The notes under the pieces were generated by a model. The model was not told where the DNA came from and ran no database searches. It was given only the letters and a program-made list of their open reading frames with translations. From Dehalococcoidia bacterium (GTDB lineage Bacteria > Chloroflexota > Dehalococcoidia > E44-bin15), in contig DAOWEF010000070.1 of assembly GCA_030638665.1 (NCBI GenBank), forward strand, positions 1 through 16,336: a DNA stretch of 16,336 bases. The letters run 5' to 3'. A program made the translations under genes and the position numbers. This document shows positions 5,375-12,824 of this stretch, one piece after another. Position 1 is the first letter of the stretch, and the number at the start of each line of letters is the position of its first letter.

Positions 5375-6427
5375 TTACTCCCGGATGATGATTCTCCCCT
5401 TCGGTTCCTCTACTACATCTCCGATGATGGCAGCATCCTTTATACCATTCCGGTGCAGGTTTTGAAGGAACACCTCCCCTTCATGGCTGGGAATGGAGAT
5501 CAATAATCCGCCCGAGGTTTGGGGATCGAAGAGGATATTCCACATATCATCCCCTATCTCATAAGCCTGCTCTATCATATTGAGGCGAAATTCCCTGTTG
5601 CGCTGCGTTCCCCCCGGAACCAGCCCCATCCGGGCAAACCCTTTCGCCTCGGGGAAGAAGGGAATGGCGGCGACATGGATCTCCATGCCTACCGGGCCAT
5701 CCGCAATCATTCCACAGGCATGCCCCAGGAGACCGTAACCGGTTATGTCAGTACAGGCGTGGACCCCCGCATCCTGCATTAGCGCCGATGCCCTCTGGTT
5801 CGAGGTAGTCATCGAGGCGGCGATGCGGGCCACAGCCTCCTCCCCTGCTACCCCACCCTTCAGGGCAGTGCTCACGATCCCCGTGCCCAGGGGCTTGGTG
5901 AGGATCAGTTTATCCCCCACGTCAGCCCCACTCTTGGCGATGATCTTGGAGGGATGAACGATACCGGTAACGGAGAGGCCATACTTCAGTTCCTCATCCG
6001 TAACGCTATGCCCCCCCACTAGGGCAACCCCCGCCTCCTGCAGCTTATCCCATCCACCGCGGAGGATCTCCCTGAGCACCGATATATCCTGGGTCTTCGT
6101 GGGGAAGCAGACCACATTCATCGCGGTGAGGGGCTTACCTCCCATGGCGTAGACATCGCTCAGGGCATTAGCGGCGGCGATTTGCCCGAAGGTATAGGGG
6201 TCATCGACGATGGGCGTGATGAAATCGATGGTCTGGATGATCGCCAGCTCATCGCTTAGCTTATAGACTCCAGCGTCATCACCACTCTCCAGGCCGATAA
6301 GCAGGTTCGGGTCATCGATCAAGGGCAGGTCGCACAAAGCTCTGTCTAGGTCCGACGGACCTATCTTAGAAGCTCAGCCGGAACCGCGAACGGTCTCAGT
6401 GAGTCTTGGCCTCACTATATCGTCCAT
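5375..6427 (-). CDS. selD: Selenophosphate synthetase SelD, itself a selenoprotein (Sec at codon 18)
   Basis: Makes selenophosphate from selenide and ATP. The true start is the ATG at 6427-6425, behind GGGAGGA five bases upstream. Codon 18 is TGA (6376-6374) in the context GSG-Sec-ASKIGP, exactly the catalytic Cys/Sec-x-x-Lys site of the family. A SECIS hairpin follows at once. The protein is then 350 residues, matching the roughly 347 of E. coli. Lys21 is the partner of the catalytic residue, and GDDAGVY (49-55) and the FGQIAAANALSDVYAMGG region are ATP/metal-binding signatures. A normal ORF search would start at TTG 6337 and lose 30 residues including the active site. It is followed by selB after three bases and preceded by yedF. 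Confidence 0.96.
6339..6376 (-). promoter_or_regulatory. Bacterial SECIS element of selD
   Basis: Directly after the UGA the mRNA can fold into an outer stem (GCUUCU with AGAGC, one bulge), an internal loop and a perfect 7-bp stem UAGGUCC-GUC-GGACCUA (6363-6347). The apical loop starts with G, 18 nt after the UGA. A G at the loop start and a loop 16-37 nt downstream of UGA fit the known bacterial SECIS rules. Confidence 0.88.
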
Positions 6428-6611
6428 TTAGTCCTCCCTTCAGTGTGGAGATGGAGAGTGCCAATGGTAGCTAAACCCATCATAGCATCTTGTCTAGAGC
6501 CGCACAACTGCGGGCATTGGACAAATAACTTGGTTTCATCGTACTGCTCTATAATCCTTGATTATGATCAGATAGAAAGTATACTATCTTTTTACTATAT
6601 GAATATATCAC
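6428..6611. other. yedF-selD intergenic region
   Basis: The 184-nt gap between yedF and selD on the minus strand is AT-rich near yedF. Apart from the selD ribosome site at its end I see no clear promoter or terminator, so read-through from the operon promoter is likely but not shown. Confidence 0.3.
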
Positions 6612-7193
6612 TTACAAAGAGATAATCTTTTCTGCTCTGAGCAGGGTATCTGCTATCGTGTACATATTAGATACCTGGCCAACCGCCACTTTGTCTGACA
6701 ATTGCAAGCGTGATAGGCATGTCCCACAAGCCAGAATTTCTATCCCCCGGTTTTCCAGTTGGCGCAGCTCCCCTAGCACTGGAGAGTCATTGGTAGCCAG
6801 CTTCACCCCATTGTTGATGAAGATAATAGTTTCTGGCCTTGACGTAAGACCACCCAATGTGTCAAGGAAGCTTTGCATAAGGTAAATTCCTAACTGCTGA
6901 TTATCCCCTCTTCCCAAAATGTCGGAGGCGATAAATAGTACTATGCCAGTGGCAACCACGCACTGTTGTTTGGCTGGCCCACCCCCTGCCGTCCTCAGCG
7001 TTAGGTAGATTCCGTCCTCCTTTTGCTCAACGGTTACTTCGCAGCCCTGGTCCTTTCCTAATCGGGCAACGTTGTCTCGTGCTGCTTCGTTATCAACGAT
7101 CGTGATCACTTCATCTACTTCTTCCAAGGCTTTCTTGGTGAGCACAACAGGATGCGGACAGGACAGATTTCTCGCATCAATAATCTTGGCCAA
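6612..7193 (-). CDS. yedF: Selenium metabolism protein YedF (TusA-like plus DsrE-like)
   Basis: YedF proteins co-occur with selD and are thought to carry or deliver selenium; the exact reaction is unproven. The 193-residue protein has two parts. Residues 1-70 form a TusA/SirA-like domain with the hallmark cysteine in NLSCPHPV (Cys12) and a Lys-rich helix. Residues about 80-193 form a DsrE/F-like domain (LGRGDNQQLG, then a conserved cysteine pair in ILACGTCL). The start is a TTG at 7193, chosen because GGAGGG lies six bases upstream; an ATG within that spacer is followed at once by TAA. It lies between the shortened yedE and selD, as in other selenium gene clusters. Confidence 0.93.
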   Translation of the reverse strand: MAKIIDARNLSCPHPVVLTKKALEEVDEVITIVDNEAARDNVARLGKDQGCEVTVEQKEDGIYLTLRTAGGGPAKQQCVVATGIVLFIASDILGRGDNQQLGIYLMQSFLDTLGGLTSRPETIIFINNGVKLATNDSPVLGELRQLENRGIEILACGTCLSRLQLSDKVAVGQVSNMYTIADTLLRAEKIISL

Positions 7194-7264
7194 TTACATC
7201 CCTCCAGAATAATTATATTGTGTAAATCATAGTACACCTACTGTGATTTAGCTAGAAGCGCGGT

Positions 7265-7284
7265 GCCAAGAGCACCCACTTGGC
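7265..7284 (-). other. Hairpin after the yedE stop
   Basis: GCCAAG and CTTGGC form a perfect 6-bp stem with an 8-nt G-rich loop, 18 nt after the TGA that ends the shortened yedE. No U run follows. It resembles a SECIS in position, but see the rejected list. Confidence 0.4.
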
Positions 7285-7302
7285 GATAATGAAGAGCAAT
7301 GG

Positions 7303-7605
7303 TCACGTGCCCAATAAAAATCGGACTAGCGGGGCGGAACCCCCTCTAGTCCGAAACTCGCCGAAGGCATAGGCAGCAGCGAAGCTGCCTAGAACGAAGC
7401 CTGTGATCTCAGGGCGGATATACTGTACCGCCCCGGCACTGTGCAGGCCTAGCGCCCCTGCGGTATCCCTCAGGAAGCAGCCTACACATATCCCCATGTT
7501 GGGCGGGTTTCCCCACCTCATCAGCAACGCCGACAGGATACCAATCACCAGCGCGGAGGTGAAGATCAATGTACCCGGCGTGAACAGTCGTGAAGCATGA
7601 GCCAA
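7303..7605 (-). pseudogene. yedE: Shortened YedE-type selenium transporter (N-terminal part only)
   Basis: YedE/YeeE proteins are membrane proteins linked to selenium (or thiosulfate) uptake. The first 100 residues are clearly this family: a membrane helix (TLIFTSALVIGILSALL), then NPPNMGICVGCFLRDTAGALGLH, QYIRPEITGFVLG and GEFRTRGGSAPLVRFLLG. Family members I know continue with MIGALVFLGCP and run to about 350-400 residues. Here the frame ends in TGA two codons after FLLG, so roughly 250 residues are missing. It may be a truncated, dead gene or a retained short form. The start is a TTG at 7605, with AAGGAG about six bases upstream. It is the first gene of the operon, behind a leader carrying a UGA mini-ORF. 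Confidence 0.8.
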
Positions 7606-7640
7606 AACGCTCTCCTTTCCTATTGGTTCTACTTGCCCTA

Positions 7641-7690
7641 AAGAGCCACGCTCTTAGCTGCTTCACAGCTCACGTACGTCGGTTAACCAT
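7641..7690 (-). promoter_or_regulatory. Leader mini-ORF ending in UGA with a SECIS-like hairpin
   Basis: In the 5' leader of yedE, AGGGGGTGA stands just before an ATG at 7690. Codons are MVNRRT and then TGA (7672-7670). After the UGA come GCUG-UGAAG-CAGC (7669-7657) and a perfect stem AAGAGC-GUG-GCUCUU (7655-7641). The apical loop begins with G, 21 nt after the UGA; the true SECIS of selD has a GUC loop at 18 nt, and both begin UGAGCU, then AAG after three bases. This could be a selenium- or SelB-sensing leader. The structure is seen; the function is inferred. Confidence 0.45.
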
Positions 7691-7736
7691 CGATCTCACC
7701 CCCTCTCTAGCCTACCTTATCTATATTCAATCAAGT

Positions 7737-7766
7737 AGTATAAAGTACTAAAACGAGCATTGTCAA
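7737..7766 (-). promoter_or_regulatory. Promoter of the yedE-yedF-selD-selB operon
   Basis: Minus strand: perfect TTGACA (7766-7761), an 18-nt spacer and TATACT (7742-7737). The start would be near 7730, giving a leader of about 125 nt before yedE that contains the UGA mini-ORF. Confidence 0.65.
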
Positions 7767-7807
7767 ACCTGGTTCAATTCTTATGCAATCCTTCAATGAG
7801 ACCTCGT

Positions 7808-7837
7808 TTGACAGGTTTCACGGGAATATGCTACATT
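7808..7837 (+). promoter_or_regulatory. selA: Probable selA promoter giving a nearly leaderless mRNA
   Basis: Perfect TTGACA (7808-7813), an 18-nt spacer and TACATT (7832-7837). The expected start, near 7844, is only a few bases before the selA ATG at 7847, which has no ribosome site. A further possible -10 (TATAAA near 7739-7744) could give a longer leader. Confidence 0.5.
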
Positions 7838-7846
7838 GCCTTCGCC

Positions 7847-9208
7847 ATGGACAAGAGATTTCGTAGCCTCCCCAGTGTCGATAAGGTCCTCTCCGATGAG
7901 CGCATCCACCGCCTCGAGGGGGATTACTCCCACAACTTCGTGCTTCAAGGAGTGCGGCAACATCTCGAAGAGGTGCGTCTTCACATCGCCCAGGGCAAAC
8001 CTGCCCCATCCTTTGACCAGCTAGTGAAATCTATCTGCGAGCGACTTGATTCTCTGGCGGAACCCAGCCTGCACCCGGTGATCAACGCAACAGGTGTCCT
8101 TCTGCACACCAACCTGGGGAGGGCGCCGTTAAGCCAGGAGGCAGTAGTGGCTATGGAGGAGTGCGCCAGAGGTTATACCAATCTGGAAATCGACGTCGAT
8201 AGCGGGAAGCGGGGTTCCCGCCAGGTTCACATCCAATCCCTGCTGTGTCAACTAACCGGAGCTGAGGCTGCTATGGCAGTAAACAATAACGCTTCAGCAG
8301 TGCTCCTGGCCCTCAGTGCCCTCGCCAAGGGTAAGGAGGTAATCGTCTCCCGGGGGCAGGCGGTGGAGATCGGCGGCGGCTTCCGCATCCCCGGTGTGAT
8401 GCGACAGAGCGGGGCTAAACTGGTGGAGGTGGGGACCACTAATCGCACATATTTGTCGGACTACGAAGAGGCAGTCACCCCCCGCACCGCAGCCCTACTC
8501 CGAGTCCACTCCAGCAACTTCAGAGTGGTCGGTTTCGCTCAATCGGTGGCCATTGAGGAGTTGACTCAGCTCGGGGAGCGATACGGGCTTCCAGTGCTCG
8601 ATGACTTAGGCAGCGGCTGCCTCTTGGATACCGCCAGGTTCGGGCTGGACCCTGAGCCTATGGTTCAGCAGAGCATTGCGGCTGGGGTAGGGCTGGCCAT
8701 GTTCTCCGCGGATAAGCTCCTGGGCGGACCCCAAGCCGGGATCATTGTGGGCCAGGGCCCCCTTGTTGCCAAGCTCCAAAGGCATCCCCTGGCTCGCGCG
8801 GTGCGTATCGACAAGATAAGGTTGGCCGGGCTGGCAGTCACCTTGATCCACTATCTCAAGGGTGAAGCGGAGACCAAAATCCCGGTATGGCGGATGCTCT
8901 CGGCATCCCTGGAGGAAATAGAGGAGCGAGCCCAGAAATGGCGTCATTTCCTCGGTAGTGCCGCCTCAATAGTTGAAGGTGAATCCGTAGTGGGGGGCGG
9001 TAGCCTTCCCGGGGGCACCTTGCCCACTCGCCTGGTGGCTATCAGCGGCAGGGGCAAAGTTAAGGAACTGGCTGACAAGCTGCGCAGGGAGTCTCCTCTG
9101 GTCATTGGGCGGATTGAGAATGACCTTTTGCTCCTCGACCCCCGAACTGTCCTCCCTGAGGAGGAAGAAGCCCTGATGAGTCGCCTGCGAAATATCTTGA
9201 GCCCCTAG
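7847..9208 (+). CDS. selA: L-seryl-tRNA(Sec) selenium transferase SelA
   Basis: PLP enzyme that converts seryl-tRNA-Sec to selenocysteyl-tRNA-Sec using selenophosphate from SelD; it acts in the cytoplasm as a large ring-shaped complex. The 453-residue protein is of normal length. The N-terminal tRNA-binding domain begins with RSLPSVDKVL. The core has VINATGVLLHTNLGRAPLS, ALLRVHSSNF, LDDLGSGCLL and the PLP-lysine motif FSADKLLGGPQAGIIVG, with Lys290 at the position of E. coli Lys295. The ATG at 7847 is chosen because family members begin a few residues before LPSVD; in-frame ATG codons at 7796 and 7760 would add a tail unlike the family. It is transcribed away from the rest of the selenium operon. 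Confidence 0.97.
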   Translation: MDKRFRSLPSVDKVLSDERIHRLEGDYSHNFVLQGVRQHLEEVRLHIAQGKPAPSFDQLVKSICERLDSLAEPSLHPVINATGVLLHTNLGRAPLSQEAVVAMEECARGYTNLEIDVDSGKRGSRQVHIQSLLCQLTGAEAAMAVNNNASAVLLALSALAKGKEVIVSRGQAVEIGGGFRIPGVMRQSGAKLVEVGTTNRTYLSDYEEAVTPRTAALLRVHSSNFRVVGFAQSVAIEELTQLGERYGLPVLDDLGSGCLLDTARFGLDPEPMVQQSIAAGVGLAMFSADKLLGGPQAGIIVGQGPLVAKLQRHPLARAVRIDKIRLAGLAVTLIHYLKGEAETKIPVWRMLSASLEEIEERAQKWRHFLGSAASIVEGESVVGGGSLPGGTLPTRLVAISGRGKVKELADKLRRESPLVIGRIENDLLLLDPRTVLPEEEEALMSRLRNILSP

Positions 9209-9439
9209 TTTCGCCAATAGCTGGTTGATTTATAGGCACCTGATAAGCCACATCACATTTTACGGAAAAAGCCTGAACAAATTAGAATAATTCAGGGTGT
9301 TGTGTGGGTTGACCGAATTGTTGGGATATTGACGAACTTTGCAGTAATATGCTAGGCTAACATTGCATTGAAGCCCTTCTTAGTCACGCAAGCTGAGGCA
9401 TGGGATTTAGATAGGCAAGTATGCGAGTTGGAGTATACC

Positions 9440-9459
9440 GCTGGGGATTTGACCCCGGC
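9440..9459 (+). other. Hairpin in the tatA leader
   Basis: GCTGGGG and CCCCGGC form a 7-bp stem (one G-T pair) with the 6-nt loop ATTTGA, 45 nt before the tatA ATG. No U run follows. The interval 9209-9504 holds no gene. It also has CCTGAA/TTCAGG arms near 9272-9296 and a TTGACG box near 9330 as a weak promoter candidate. Confidence 0.4.
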
Positions 9460-9504
9460 ATGAAATAGCAAGAGGGGCCACCAAAGGCTCTAGAGGAGGG
9501 GAGT

Positions 9505-9726
9505 ATGCCACTGCATGGATGGGAGTTCCTTATTATAGTGGTGGTCGTGTTGATCGTCTTTGGGGTGGGGAAGCTTCCCCAGACACTGGGCTCTCTTGGC
9601 AAGGGTATCCGTAGCTTCCGTAAGGCGTCGGCAGGCGAGGACGTGGACACGGAATCTTTGGAGTCTAAGTCCAAAAAGGAAGAGCCCACGAAAGAAAAAG
9701 ATACCGCCGACGAAGAGAAAAGCTAG
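9505..9726 (+). CDS. tatA: Twin-arginine translocase subunit TatA
   Basis: Pore-forming subunit of the Tat system, which exports folded proteins. The 73-residue protein shows the classic plan: a short N-terminal membrane helix (about residues 5-20, [17 protein letters not shown]), the FGVGKLP hinge, an amphipathic helix ([14 protein letters not shown]) and an acidic/lysine-rich tail. The ATG is preceded by GAGGAGGGGAGT. It is the first gene of a tatA-tatB-tatC cluster on the plus strand. Confidence 0.93.
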   Translation: MPLHGWEFLIIVVVVLIVFGVGKLPQTLGSLGKGIRSFRKASAGEDVDTESLESKSKKEEPTKEKDTADEEKS

Positions 9727-9823
9727 CCTCTGGCTTATCCCCCTTGCTTATCCCCTTGTAGTTGAGAATCGAGAGAAAACAGCTTTCCTTCCCTGTAGGG
9801 ATTGGCTAAGCGGGTGGTGATGG

Positions 9824-10150
9824 ATGGTTGATGGCTTCTTAGGTATAGGTTTCTGGGAGATACTTCTAGTATTTGTAGTCATCCTGGCGCTATTGGGGCC
9901 AAGAAGGCTGCCTGAGATCGCTGGAAGACTGGGAACGTTAGTTCGCCGGCTGAAGAGGGCTTCCTATGATCTGACATCGGCGCTGACTAAGGAAGTGGAA
10001 GGTACCCCGCTGAAGCAAGGTGAGAATCCTCTGAGTTCCATTAAGCAGGCAGCCTCTGATCTGAAATCATCGCTGACTAGGGAAGTAAAAGATGCCCCTC
10101 AGAAGGAAGACGATAGTCCCCCAGGTAAGGCCGAGGAACCGAAGACCTAA
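9824..10150 (+). CDS. tatB: Second TatA/TatB-family subunit, TatB-like
   Basis: This 108-residue protein has one N-terminal membrane helix (about residues 9-25) followed by GPRRLPEIAGRLG, the TatB-type GPxRLPE signature, and a long amphipathic helix. TatB binds TatC and receives signal peptides; in some bacteria one TatA-like protein does both jobs, so the exact role is inferred. The C-terminal half contains an internal duplication: residues 46-64 and 76-94 repeat A-x-x-D-L-x-S-x-L-T-[KR]-E-V with a 30-residue offset, visible in the DNA as well (9967-9996 and 10057-10086). It lies about 100 nt after tatA and 40 nt before tatC. Confidence 0.87.
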   Translation: MVDGFLGIGFWEILLVFVVILALLGPRRLPEIAGRLGTLVRRLKRASYDLTSALTKEVEGTPLKQGENPLSSIKQAASDLKSSLTREVKDAPQKEDDSPPGKAEEPKT

Positions 10151-10190
10151 GCATAGCACGATTGCTGGCCGATGAGACGCCGCATAGCCG

Positions 10191-10937
10191 ATGGAGGAAG
10201 AGAAAAAACTCACGGTTTTAGGCCATCTGGAGGAAGTGCGGGGGCGCCTGGTTAAGTCCTTAATAGCTGTCGTCATCTGCATTGGTATTTGTTTCCCCCT
10301 GGCACGGTATATCTACCCCATCTTAATGACCCCCCTCCCCGGCATTGAGCTGTATTACACCGAAGTAACCGGATTACTGGGGAGTTATATGAAAGTCAGC
10401 CTATATGGCGGTCTAGTCCTCGCCGGGCCTTACCTTCTCTACCAGTTTATAATGTTCATGAAGCCAGCCCTTACTCGTAGGGAGAAAGGATATTTTTATA
10501 CGCTGTTGCCTGGAGTGCTCATTCTTTTCTTCGGGGGGGTCATGTTTGGCTACTTTATACTCCTGCCCCCAGCGCTAAATTTTCTATACTACTCGTTTCC
10601 AGGTTTCGTCGGCGGTGATATAAACCCAATTTGGACAGTGGATAATTACGTTTCTGTGGTCACCAGGCTCCTCTTCTGGCTCGGTGTGGTGTTCGAAATA
10701 CCGATACTAATGTACTTCTTGAGCAAGATTGGTGTGATTAGCCCGGAGTGGATTCGCAGGAAGTGGAGGTATGCGGTGGTCATTGCCTTCATCATCGGTG
10801 GTGTCATAACCCCCACATTTGACCCGGTCAATCAGAGCTTGGTTGCTGGTCCTATCATCCTCCTCTACGGGCTTGGCTACTTGCTAGCAAAGCTTGCGCG
10901 TTTGGGTAGTAAGAGGGCAGAGACTGAAACGATGTAG
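10191..10937 (+). CDS. tatC: Sec-independent protein translocase TatC
   Basis: Core receptor for twin-arginine signal peptides. The 248-residue protein starts EEEKKLTVLGHLEEVRGRLVKSL, the conserved cytoplasmic N-terminus (H-L-E-E-x-R-x-R). It has six membrane helices, including YGGLVLAGPYLLYQFIMFMKPALTRREKGY, which contains the family's P-x-L-x-x-x-E/K-K region, and the VVFEIPILMYFLSKIGV segment. TatA, TatB and TatC together make a full translocase. The gene ends four bases before a relic of nuoA lying on the opposite strand. Confidence 0.96.
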   Translation: MEEEKKLTVLGHLEEVRGRLVKSLIAVVICIGICFPLARYIYPILMTPLPGIELYYTEVTGLLGSYMKVSLYGGLVLAGPYLLYQFIMFMKPALTRREKGYFYTLLPGVLILFFGGVMFGYFILLPPALNFLYYSFPGFVGGDINPIWTVDNYVSVVTRLLFWLGVVFEIPILMYFLSKIGVISPEWIRRKWRYAVVIAFIIGGVITPTFDPVNQSLVAGPIILLYGLGYLLAKLARLGSKRAETETM

Positions 10938-11085
10938 AGGGTAGCGAAACCAAGGGCAGGTATGAGGAAAATTACAATGTGACCGAAGCCCCCTTGCCAA
11001 GTACACCTCCTTATCAACCATAAGATACATACGCCTCATCAGAAAGAAAGGCCATTGACCCAACCCTTGAGGTCGGTTATCATTA
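10938..11085 (-). pseudogene. Relic of the nuoA 5' end and its upstream region
   Basis: On the minus strand the ribosome site GGAGG, then TTG (11000-10998), is followed by a frame which, after one inserted base, reads GGFGHIVIFLIPALGFAT. The intact nuoA of this window reads GNFGYIGIFLIASLGFAAT. DNA identity is evident (for example AATTTTCCTCAT in both). About 22 codons remain and stop where tatC ends. Upstream, CCTTGAGGTCGGTTATCATT (11065-11084) matches CCTTGAGATCGGTTGTCATT (693-712) at 18 of 20 bases, so the duplication included the nuo leader. It is a dead fragment of a second nuo locus. Confidence 0.7.
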
Positions 11086-11113
11086 GGGAACGCCCATCGA
11101 AGGAGCATCTCTG

Positions 11114-12817
11114 TTGCCCCACACCGACCTAATTCTACTTCACCCGCCCAGCGTCTACGACTTTCGTCAAAAGACCATCCTCTATGGTCCGACCAGCGAC
11201 CTCATCCCTTCCTCCCCTATTTTCGAGCTCTATCCCATAGGCTTTACCAGCATCGCGGAGTACCTGGAAAGGGCTGGCTACCGTGTGCGTATCGTGAACT
11301 TGGCGGTTCGCATGCTCCGAGACCCCAAATTCGACGCCGAGAAGCTTATCAAGGGCCTGAACGCCACCGTATTCGGCATCGACCTTCACTGGCTGCTCCA
11401 CGCCCACGGCGCCATCGAGATAAGCCGGATGGTAAAAAGGCATCACCCGGAGGCAAAACTGGTCCTCGGCGGACTCTCCGCCTCCTACTATCACCAGGAG
11501 CTTCTGGATTACCCCGAGATCGATTATGTGCTCCGGGGCGACTCTACCGAGGAGCCCTTCCGCCAGTTGATGGAGTGCATCATAAACAATAGCGAACCGA
11601 CCGCGGTACCCAATATTTCTTGGAGAGATAGTAGCGGGGAGGTGCACCAGAACCCTCTTTCCCATGTCCCCGATGAGCTCAGCGAGGTGTTCGTTAACCA
11701 CTACGACCACACGGTGCGCTCGGTAGTCCGTTACCGCGACCTGTCCAGTTACCTCCCTTACCGGCACTGGCTTCGCTATCCCATCACCGCGGTGCTTACC
11801 TGTCGGGGCTGCACCCACAACTGCCTCATCTGCGGCGGCTCCGCTGCTGCCTTCCGTCAGTGCTACAACCGGGATCGTCCCGCCTTCCGCACCCCGGAGG
11901 CGGTGGCCCATGATGTGAAACGCATCGGGCGCTTCAGCGGCGGCCCCATATTTATCCTGGGGGACATCCTCCAGGCGGGCGAGGATTATGCCTACAGCCT
12001 TCTGGAACTTTTAGGCCGGGAGCGATCGAAAAACCGGCTCATATTAGAGCTTTTCGGCCCCGCCCCTCCAGCGCTGCTAAAAAAGATGGGCGAAGCCTGC
12101 CCCGGGTTCTGTCTCGAGATCTCCCCGGAGTCCCATGACCCCGAAATAAGAAAGGCCTGTGGCCGGGACTACCCCACTGAGGCCCTGGAGGCTACGATTG
12201 AGTCTGCCCTAGCGGCGGGATGCAGCCGAATGGATATATTCTTCATGTTCGGCTTGCCCAAGCAGACCCCGCAGTCGGTAATGGACACCATAGACTACTG
12301 TGGCACTTTGATGGGCAAATTTCAAGACAAGCGAGTCTTCACCTTCACCGCGCCACTGGCCCCTTTCCTCGACCCGGCAAGCCTCGCCTTCGAGAACCCG
12401 GAGCGCTACGGCTATCGCCTGTTGCTGCGGAGCCTGGAGGAGCATCGCCAGGCGCTGGTGGCACCGAGCTGGAAGTATCACCTGAATTACGAAACGGAGT
12501 GGATGAGCCGCCAGCAGCTCGTTGCCAGCGCCTACAAGGCGGAACTCGCCCTTAACCGCATCAAGGCAAGGCACGGCATCATCTCTAAAGGGATGGCCAA
12601 GGCGACAGAGCAGCGCCTCTACACCGCCCTCGAGATGCTGGACCGCATCGATGAGATAATTGCTTCGGGCCAAGTGGAGCAGTTGTCCCAGCTCAAGGAC
12701 ACGGTAGATCGGGTGAACATGTCGCGCGCGGGGGGCAAGCGGGAGCTTGAACTGCCCATTTCCCCTATCAAAATAAGGCTGCCGAGCGCCGTCTGGTCTC
12801 TGCTATCGGGACGATAG
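11114..12817 (+). CDS. B12-binding-domain/radical SAM protein, unknown substrate
   Basis: The 567-residue protein has the layout of cobalamin-binding-type radical SAM enzymes. Residues 1-160 form a Rossmann-like domain (LILLHPPSVYDF at the start, LYPIGFTSIAEYLERAGYRV, FGIDLHW...HG, KLVLGG, YVLRGDSTEEPF). The radical SAM domain starts with CRGCTHNCLIC, giving the 4Fe-4S motif Cys233-x3-Cys237-x2-Cys240. Later elements include LEISPES and MFGLPKQTPQSV. The D-x-H-x-x-G cobalamin motif is imperfect (DLHWLL), so B12 may not be bound through histidine. The start is a TTG with AAGGAG eight bases upstream (11100-11105). It reads in the same direction as the two ene-reductases that follow. Reaction unknown. 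Confidence 0.85.
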   Translation: MPHTDLILLHPPSVYDFRQKTILYGPTSDLIPSSPIFELYPIGFTSIAEYLERAGYRVRIVNLAVRMLRDPKFDAEKLIKGLNATVFGIDLHWLLHAHGAIEISRMVKRHHPEAKLVLGGLSASYYHQELLDYPEIDYVLRGDSTEEPFRQLMECIINNSEPTAVPNISWRDSSGEVHQNPLSHVPDELSEVFVNHYDHTVRSVVRYRDLSSYLPYRHWLRYPITAVLTCRGCTHNCLICGGSAAAFRQCYNRDRPAFRTPEAVAHDVKRIGRFSGGPIFILGDILQAGEDYAYSLLELLGRERSKNRLILELFGPAPPALLKKMGEACPGFCLEISPESHDPEIRKACGRDYPTEALEATIESALAAGCSRMDIFFMFGLPKQTPQSVMDTIDYCGTLMGKFQDKRVFTFTAPLAPFLDPASLAFENPERYGYRLLLRSLEEHRQALVAPSWKYHLNYETEWMSRQQLVASAYKAELALNRIKARHGIISKGMAKATEQRLYTALEMLDRIDEIIASGQVEQLSQLKDTVDRVNMSRAGGKRELELPISPIKIRLPSAVWSLLSGR

Positions 12818-12824
12818 CCCCTTA

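Noticed and set aside
7265-7305. TGA ending the short yedE read as selenocysteine, with a GCCAAG/CTTGGC hairpin after it
   Set aside because: Read-through would add only about 17 residues before the next stop, and these do not resemble the YedE family; no known YedE has Sec here. A truncation explains it better.
7760-7846. N-terminal extension of SelA to 7760
   Set aside because: The added residues are unlike SelA N-termini and would overlap the probable promoter.
9560-9820. 86-codon ORF overlapping tatA
   Set aside because: Shadow frame of tatA; it has no signal for initiation.
11135-11911. 258-codon open frame on the minus strand
   Set aside because: It is antisense to the radical SAM gene, whose motifs are unmistakable. 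The open frame follows from GC-rich codon bias.
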